Positions 56,390-64,000 of a DNA stretch of 64,000 nucleotides are shown here, piece by piece. Both the position numbers and the translations under genes were made by a program. How positions within the stretch are numbered: the stretch's first letter is position 1; every line of letters begins with the position of its first letter. Where the stretch lies: the NCBI RefSeq assembly GCF_030272615.1, contig NC_081406.1:139897361-139961360 (forward strand), in the 5' to 3' direction. The stretch is from Cryptomeria japonica (Eukaryota > Streptophyta > Pinopsida > Cupressales > Cupressaceae). The notes below the pieces were generated by a model. It saw only the letters and a list, made by a program, of their open reading frames with translations, was not told where the DNA came from and did no database searches.

Positions 56390-57660
56390 ATGCTTGAAAT
56401 GATCCCCTCCATTGTCCTTCTTGCTTCTCTAATCAAATTGTATGTGGCTCTCAAACTCCAAATTGAAAATGTGTTGAAAGCAAGGGCGAGAAGATTCAAA
56501 GATTTGAAGTTAATTTGATAGCGTATAGTTACTCAAAATGTGGATGTTACTGATGAAGAAATGGGCTCAATTTATAGGCAAGTTCATGAGAATATGAAAT
56601 TGGAATGAAAATGTGAAAGGGGAAAATTCATTCAAAAAGGGAATGATTATGACAAAATATGACACATTTCTATGTCAAAATTTGTGACATATGTCTATGC
56701 AAAGAACTATGACAAGTTGCTATGCAAGGATTTATGACGAATTGCTATGTCATTTTATGACAAAATGAGTGAATTGTGGAGGGAAATTTGTCATTCAAAA
56801 ATGAGGAAAGTGGAAGGCTAGAAAAGAGGAGGGGAAGCTAGAAAAGAGGAGGGAAGCTAAAAAAAGAGGAGGAGAAGTGGGAGAGGGAGAAATGAGGTGG
56901 AATTAATAATTTTTAATTATTAATTCCACTCATAACTCAAATAAGCCAATTAATATATAAAAATACTAATTGTGACATGGACAAAGAGGGTGAATAAATA
57001 GATATATATTTATTTAAATTCAAAAAGGGGCATGTTAACAAAGGAGTTGATTAATTATTTAATTAATCAACCTAGGGAAATGATTTGAATAATTTAAGAT
57101 ACCAACCCTAAGATGAACTAGGCCCTAATAATGATGATTGATTGGCTAATAATTGATAAAAATTAATGGCAATTGATTGAGGTTGACAACAAAATAGAAC
57201 AAAGGATCAAAAAAGACTCAAGATTGATAATGATTTTGATAAGAGACTGATAAGATTGATAAGATCAATTGACAATGACTTGATAAAGGATTGATAAGAT
57301 CGATTGGTAAAGTGCCATGAAACGCTGATAAAGTGTCATAGAGGACTGATTGAAATTGATTGATAATGAGGTTGATAATTATTGATTGATTAATTATCAA
57401 CAAAGAGGGAATTTACTCTAATTGTCAAGATGAGACCGATTCGAATGATTTGGAAATGATAAAATGTCAATCATAATGATTTAGGACCAAATGCAAATGA
57501 AGAAGACGGATTAGGGTTGGATTTGAAATGGACTAAAACTAGAGGAATGACAAAATATCAACATATGATGAAGATCAAATGCAACATAGAAGACATGTTA
57601 AAAATTAGGTTAGCAACATAGGAGTGATGACCAATTTTGAGTGTCTACATATTGCCCCTC
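56390..57660. repeat. Intronic dispersed repeat, copy 1
   Basis: It shares its order of motifs with 58550-59990: CTCC-rich start, 'atgacaaatt' runs, 'aaaagaggaggg' purine block, a 'taattattaattc' AT-palindrome, 'aattgtgacaa', 'aaataaatttatttaa', then long runs of 'gattgat(a)' units (57130-57400) and a 'gaccaaatgcaa' segment near the end. The copies are strongly diverged. No coding sequence or boundaries with duplications could be fixed. Confidence 0.5.
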
Positions 57661-58549
57661 TTGAGACAATGTGATTCTGAGCATTGTTTCAAAGAATAAT
57701 TAAAAAGATCACGGCCCAGTAGGTCGAGGGATGGAGGTGGGATGCCCCCTCGAGAGATTGTTTATGTATGGAAGGAATGAATGATCTCTCGAAAAGAAGA
57801 GAAGAAATGTTAGAGAGGGAACATAAGAATAGTTAGTTGATTAGAGATAAAAAGTTGAATGATTGATAGAAGAAATGTTAGCAAGTGGAAATTGGACAAA
57901 GAAAAAGAGGGAAGAAACCTTGCTTTCACAAGTGCACATTACTGAATTAGAGCCTTTATTTAATATGGCAAAATGGATGTGGCGCACCATGGAAATGAAG
58001 GCCAGGGTGATAATGCAATCCCTTTGCATAAAACAGACACATTGCAAACAAGGAATGAGTAAAAAACAACCTAAGACATTACGTGTGTCAAGGTTCAAGG
58101 CATGTGCGGTGTTCACAAAGCGAACGTACTTATCACAGACACCCAAAACATACTTGCCTCAGAATGCTAGAAACACTCCATAAACAAAAGACAAAAACAA
58201 AAAAGGACCATGAGCCATCCCGACCACTCTAAATCACTCAGTGACTTCATCGAGCAACATAGGAACATGGTCGAAGATAAATCAATGAAAGATAAAACTC
58301 GCAAATTCAAACAAGTCAAACAAACATTCTAATCTTCATTGTCAAAAGTTGATAATATTGTGACGAAGGGATGATCATGTTGTCTGGTTTCAAGGAATGC
58401 AGTACATCAGGTTCACCAAGAAATGTACATGGAAAATTGAGTATAAGATCCATAACCCATGAGTTAGATAACCACAAAAAACTAACAAATTATGAAAATA
58501 AATCCCAATACATTAAATAAAGGAAGAACAGACAAGATTTCAAAATGAA

Positions 58550-59990
58550 AGCGCAAACCACATGTAGAAATCTCCTTCCTTGGCCTCCATTGTTATTCTT
58601 TCTCCTCCAAATTATGTGCGTTTCACCTACAAATGCAAAAGATTTGCAAGAAAGATGATTGCAAGTGGTGGATTTGAAAGCGGAAACATAAGGGTACTCG
58701 AATTGTGGTTGGAATTGATGAAGAAAGAAGCTGAATTAATAGACCGAAATTGAGAAAAATCATGAAACTAGAATGATTGATTCGGAAAAGGCAAATTGAT
58801 TTTAAAATGGCATAATTGAATGACAAAATTGATGACAAATTGATTGACAAGTTTCTATGTTAAAATATGACAAATTGAGAGCAAATTGTGCTCATCAATT
58901 ATGACACAATTATGCACAAAATTTGCTTCATGGCTTATGACGTGATTGAGGAAGAATAGCTTTCAAATTATATGACATATTAGCCATAAAAATAGCTTCA
59001 CAAATCATGACAAAGGGAAGCTTAAAAAAAAGATAAATTAGTGGGAAAAGTTAGGAAGGGAAAATTAGTGGGATTTTTTAAATTCAAAAATTAGAAATTA
59101 GGTGGAAAAGAGAGAAATTGGAGAAATTAAGAAAAACGAAAAAGGAAATTAGGTGACATTAATTAATAAATTCTCATTTATTAATTAACTCACAAAGGGG
59201 ACACAATTAGCCAATTAAATAAAATCTTTAATTGTGACAAGAGGGACCTAGGATAAATAAATAAATTTATTTAACCTAAAGGGAAAAGTTAATAGGATTA
59301 AATGATTAAATCATAAAACCCTAGAAGAAAAATTAGAAATGAAAATTAGGTCATGACAAGATTGAAACAGTTGATATAAGATTGATCATAATTAAATGAT
59401 AAAGATCTAATAATTGATAAAGAACCGATGTTGACTGATTGATGAAGATCAATGACAAATTGATCAAGATTGACAGAAGGACCAAATTGATAGATGACAA
59501 ATGATAAAGGATCAATGACTAATTGATTCAAAATTGACGAGGATTGATGATTGATTGAGATTGATGAAAAATCTATTAAAGATTGATAAAAGGTCGATTT
59601 GATGAAATTTGGCATGATACTGAGATTGACAAGATTGACTGACAATTGACAATTGAAAGAGGATCCAAAATGATCGAAATTGATTGAAGATGATTGAAAC
59701 CTAGGACAAAACCCTAATTTGACACAAATTAGGATCGGCAATGTCCAATTGATATGACAAGATTGATTACGACCAATGATTGCAATTCAGAAATAATACC
59801 AACAAGACATATTTCAAAATGCGAGAGATTAAAATCAAAAGGGGAAGAATTGCAGAAGAATGACAAGATGCCAACAAATGATAAAGACCAAATGCACGAC
59901 ATAGAGGAAATGTTAGTAAAAATGTGAAAACCCTAAAATATGGTCACACGATCATGTTAAAGTATGGCACTGCAAGCATTGACCATTTTT
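58550..59990. repeat. Intronic dispersed repeat, copy 2
   Basis: This is the partner of 56390-57660, with the same motif order and the same gattgat-rich tract (59350-59720). It ends near 'agcattgaccatttttag'. Open minus-strand frames in the tract are translations of the simple repeat. Confidence 0.5.
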
Positions 59991-62686
59991 AGATGCATAC
60001 ACCTACTACTAACTATAAAAGAGATAATCAAAAAAATAAACAAAAACTAATCCTACGTTACGAGACACCATGACCTAGATGTTATGAGACACCATGACCT
60101 ATAATTAACTGAATATAAATATAGAAAAATACTCCCAAGTTAGCTTCAATGAATAAAGTAATAGGGGGCCTAAATAATTAATTGATGATTCATTAATTAC
60201 TAAGCGATCATTATCCTATTTACTCAAATAGCTAGTAGTTAAGACTCAAATACTTACATGAAGTAACAATATGTAGGAAAGTAATATAGCATAGAAGAAA
60301 TGAAAGTCACACAAGTTTTTATAAATTGGAATGTAGGGAAATGAGATCCTAGGCAGATCATTGAAAACTAATGATCTCAATTTCATTTCATAAAATTGGA
60401 ACACAATAGGCCTACTTATAATCCTAATATGACATATAGGCACCTAGGGTTATGTTCCTTTGTTGCAAAATAAATGAGATTATGAAGTGTATGTATGCGA
60501 CTATATTAATGATAGCAATATGATTGAATTTGATAGAAAATAAAAGATACAAAAATAATAATTAAAATAATAAGCTAGATATAGAATAAAAATATAGAGT
60601 GAAACTTGGATCTAAACTTTAGAGCAAACTATGCTAGACTGGGTGCTAGGAAGCCTAGTATGAATGTGTCTAAAATTGAATAAGGTGGTTAGAAATTTGG
60701 TTAGGAGGCTCTATGATATTGTCTCCTAAAAACTCAACTCAAAACAACAAGATAGTTGCGTTGGGTGAATTAATTTATGATTTTTTACCCATTCAAAGTT
60801 TATTGCAACTTGTAGTTGTTTTCTCTGTGCTCTTGTAGCCTTCTTATTGTCAAATCTGAACTTGCATGTATGAAAAATGAAAACAAACATTTAGGAGCTT
60901 TCCTAATTTTAACCACATCTAAGTGTTTACACTTCCAAAATGGTTAATGATGATATCAGAGCGTGTGCTCTCACAAGGATAGAGGTTAAACCAATAGTGA
61001 AAGGTTTAATTGACAATATATTACCTCAAGCATGAAACCTTGCCATGTAATCTCACACAAGGCTTAATATGGAGTGAAATCTTGTAACATGTTAGTGAAT
61101 CCTTTCAATATAAAAAAACACAATATAATTAATCATGATTGATGTACAACAAACTTGTATGCTTGAATTCTTTTGCCCATTGAATGCAAATATGTACACT
61201 TGAATGATTTCAATTTCAAAAATGCTTTTTGAAAGAATTTTTAGATGTATGGATGTGTAGGCTATTGAATTGAGAGAGGGAGTTGTATTTTAATGCAACT
61301 TACATATTTTGGAAATCAATCTTTGGGGGAGGACCAAAAAAAAAGGTAAATCCCTATTATTTTCCAGGTCAACTTTTGTTCTTCAAAGTTGGGCTAAAAT
61401 TGTGAGGATAGGGGTGTTGGGTTCCCTAGTCCTAGCAAATTGAGCCATAAAATGGTTGGGAATAGAGAAATAAATCAAGTTTATGGAAACAATCCTAAAA
61501 CTAGGTCCAATCATGCATAAATTAAGCACATCTACCAAAGTGAGTCCAAAACTAGTGTGACATTGTAAAGGTATATAATTTACAACACTACATAAATATT
61601 CTTTTTAAAAGAAGAATCAAGAGAAAAAAATTAGTGTATACCATAAAGGGTGTAGTTGATATAAAACAAACAAGTGACTAAGATAGATAAGTAATATTAA
61701 AAGAGAAACCTTTAGTTATTATTTATATAATTAATATTTTAGTGTGTTTTTCTTATCAAAATAGATTTAGATATTCAATATCAATGCATCAAGAGAAGAA
61801 AAAATGGAGATGTATAAAACTAGAAGGTAATAGATTGAATAGTATAGTCAAGAGGATAATGATTGAGATATTAGAAAATAATAGAATTAAAATTATTAAA
61901 AGAATGTTAGGACATTCCTAGTAGAAGGTGAGTGTAGGAGAAGAGTGGATAGGGAGATAAGTGGGAAATTTACTACTAACATCAATTGAGTTTAAAATAT
62001 GGAGTCTTTTAGTCACATGGAATACAAACAAAATTTGTGTAACAATAATTGAAAAAATGAAGGCAATATTTATTTAAGGGCTAAACAGTTTTAACCTAGA
62101 GCTATGGATTGGTGAGCTAAAAAAAAATGTGATCTCATCCCCATTTGTACATTCAACAATAGCATTATAGTGGGGCATGAACCTTGATGGAAAGAACAAC
62201 AACACCACAATTTAACCATCACATCATGCCAATGCCATGAAACGAAGGAAATAGAACATAGAAGAGAAATAAAATTTAAAATAAAAATGTTAGAAATTGA
62301 AAACAAATAGTAGGACATAATAAAATGAATGAGATTAAACGAATAAAGGTAAGGAAGACATGAACCTTTATGTGAAATATAGAGGAATACAATGTTCAAT
62401 ATTCATGAACTCTAATTTTTTTTACAAAAATTTATCTGATGGTGCTAGAAGTTATAGTTGGAAGAAGCATGAGTAATGGTGGTATATATTACAAAAGTAG
62501 AAGTGATAATTAAAGATGATTTATTCAATAGTAGTCAAAGATTCAAGAAAGTGAATAGGAAATTAATTTACATAGGGTTAAATTATAGACTATCTAAAAT
62601 TATAGAAGACATATATAAATTAAAATTATTAGAATTTGAAAATTATGGTAGATTATGACAAATAAAAGAACTTTTAGGTAAGATAC

Positions 62687-62770
62687 ACATACATATACAT
62701 GTAAACTTACACATACACATACACGCATAGGTACACATACATGAATAGGTTCACATACACACACATGTAT
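62687..62770. repeat. (ACATAC)n-like microsatellite
   Basis: This is an imperfect run of acatac/acacat hexamers with interruptions (gcatagg, gaatagg). Confidence 0.7.
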
Positions 62771-63235
62771 GAAATTATATAAAACTAAATAATTTCATGA
62801 ATGAACACCAAAAATAACACAAATATGAAAAAAAATCCTATAATCATATGAAATTTATAAGGTTAGACAATAGGTAATTGCAATAAGAAATCAATGGAGG
62901 AATCTACTGTTCAATTTGTTTTCATGTTCCTTAGGTGTGAAATAAATTCCTTCAAGTTCAATATTATTATTCATATCTCTATTGTATTTAGTTGACTAGT
63001 AATCTTTCAATCTTAAGATAAATTTTATTTCAACATAGCAACTTCTTATGACAAGTATGAATAAGTATAGAAGGTAAAAGTGTAATGCAAGAGGTCATTC
63101 TAACCAAAAATCAAACCGAGATATCAAAACAAAACTACACATGACATGATTCAACATTAAAATTAGATATAACATATTAATGGTAAATGTAAATTAATTT
63201 TAAATCAAAGAGAATAAGGAATATCAAATTTTCAC

Positions 63236-63640
63236 CTTCGAGAGCAAAACAGTGAACCCTTTATCAGACTCTTTAAACCTTTTGATGACTTCAGTTCTCT
63301 CTTGGTGGCTAGTCTCTCCACGAATTATGAGCTTCTGTAATCGAGTACCAATTTGGTCTAAAGAAAATAGGTTATCAGAAAAAACAATGATCTTGTCTCG
63401 TTGTTGCTCATGATATTTAATGAGATACTCACAAGCCATGAGCTTGTTGGGGTTGGAACTATAGAGAGTGTGTTGAATATTCTTGTTGTCTTCACCATAG
63501 AAACCCCCACCATGATATGAGTGATAGGTTTTCAAGTATTCTCTCATGTATTCCTTGGACATGGGGCATAACACTTCATAGCATTCTACATTTGCAAGAT
63601 ACCCACCCTCTACCAACTCTTGCCAATTCGCCTCATAAAC
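63236..63640 (-). CDS. XPB: XPB/ERCC3-type TFIIH helicase, penultimate exon
   Basis: This 405-bp exon (135 codons, phase 0 both sides) encodes VYEANWQELVEGGYLANVEC, LCPMSKEYMREYL, then SNPNKLMACEYLIKYHEQQR, motif IV DKIIVFSDNLFSLDQIGTRL, IIRGETSHQERTEVIKRF and SDKGFTVLLSK. This is the start of helicase domain 2 of XPB. Compared with typical plant XPB it has a longer loop between EYL and SNPNK (SYHGGGFYGED region) and many substitutions. The 5' acceptor appears to be ACAAG/GTTTATG. Upstream exons lie outside the window. Confidence 0.82.
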
Positions 63641-64000
63641 CTTGTAACACAAAATAATATAATAGTTAGCATAAAGTAGTTAAGGTGAAAAATTATACAA
63701 TTAGGCATTCAATATCTTCTCATATATAATAAAAATTAAAAATTTACATATTAGAAAATTATTTCTTGAAAATATTACACATCAAAGTTAAATCAAAGGA
63801 TCACAAAATCAATATTTGGGGACTTGAAGAATAAAATTTTAATCATTTTAAGATAACATACCCATAAAAAACTATGACATGCAAACATTTAATTATTGGA
63901 GCAATGCTCCCAAGCCAATATCAACGACAACTACAACTTCCAAAATCAAGAGAAAATATAAATAACTAGAAATGATATTGATACTGTCATGGGATATCTA
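63641..64000 (-). other. Upstream intron of the XPB-type gene (partial)
   Basis: AT-rich sequence preceding the penultimate exon. No further exon is recognisable up to the window edge. Confidence 0.55.

Larger units (their letters stand above)
53325..63235 (-). other. 9.9-kb phase-0 intron of the XPB-type gene
   Basis: The donor AAG/GTGAAA ends the upstream exon at 63236 and the acceptor ACAG/GTGGGA starts the last exon at 53324. The two exons join between Lys and Val of the conserved SKVGD motif, so nothing is missing between them. The intron is AT-rich and contains old repeats (56390-57660 and 58550-59990), a CACATA-type microsatellite (62687-62770) and no open gene. Confidence 0.8.

Noticed and set aside
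57130-59741. Minus-strand open frames in the gattgat-rich tracts
   Set aside because: Ser/Ile/Asn-rich translations of a simple repeat without coding signals.

Overview
This 64-kb window is nuclear DNA of a seed plant, most likely a gymnosperm (conifer-like). The reasons are deeply nested and decayed retrotransposons, AT-rich spacers, an intron of about 9.9 kb inside a conserved DNA-repair helicase gene, and a first exon with a plastid-transit-like peptide. The organism is inferred from genome style, not from a species marker.

Layout. Positions 1-4916 hold a minus-strand SIRE/Maximus-like Copia element with two LTR copies; one LTR carries a displaced gag-protease-integrase fragment. From about 14.9 to 26.7 kb runs a dead plus-strand Gypsy element cut into pieces by later insertions. 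A second, plus-strand Copia element (27.98-36.42 kb) is cut by a hAT-like MITE (element G) and by a large insertion (element D). Its 3' LTR abuts a plus-strand pseudogene of a plant BET/GTE bromodomain transcription factor (36.4-38.06 kb). A possible plastid-targeted gene starts at 40.5 kb on the minus strand. A full-length but broken L1-type LINE lies at 42,981-49,199, and a tRNA-derived SINE at 52,306-52,434. The two 3'-most exons of a divergent XPB/ERCC3-type TFIIH helicase gene (minus strand) occupy 52,893-63,640 with a 9.9-kb intron between them.

The most unusual content is a family of large insertions: A (5661-14615), B (15259-22036), D (31565-35790) and truncated C (26695-27975). A, B and D each begin TG(T/A)TG and end CAA(C/T)A or the G-to-A/C-to-T decayed form. 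Each is flanked by a perfect 5-bp target duplication and shows no internal pair of LTRs. Read on the minus strand each has: a terminal CCCCAT-type hairpin, a tandem array, a splice-acceptor-like site just before an ATG, an unrecognised protein-coding region of about 1000 codons (broken to different degrees), a telo-box palindrome about 63 bp upstream of a TATA box, and a final 0.8-0.88 kb ending in the element terminus. This order matches a giant solo LTR whose U3 carries a gene, but a new kind of non-autonomous element is equally possible.

In A the array is 18 hairpins in 3 kb whose stems vary in a compensatory way and whose spacing is nearly quantised at 167 or 176 bp. D has about 13 related hairpins with different stem sequence but the same 166-167 bp spacing. 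That phased, covarying hairpin array, together with the conserved companion protein, is the best candidate here for an undescribed system.

Of the gene remnants, only the XPB-type exons look intact. All retroelement polyproteins carry stops, frameshifts or lost catalytic residues.
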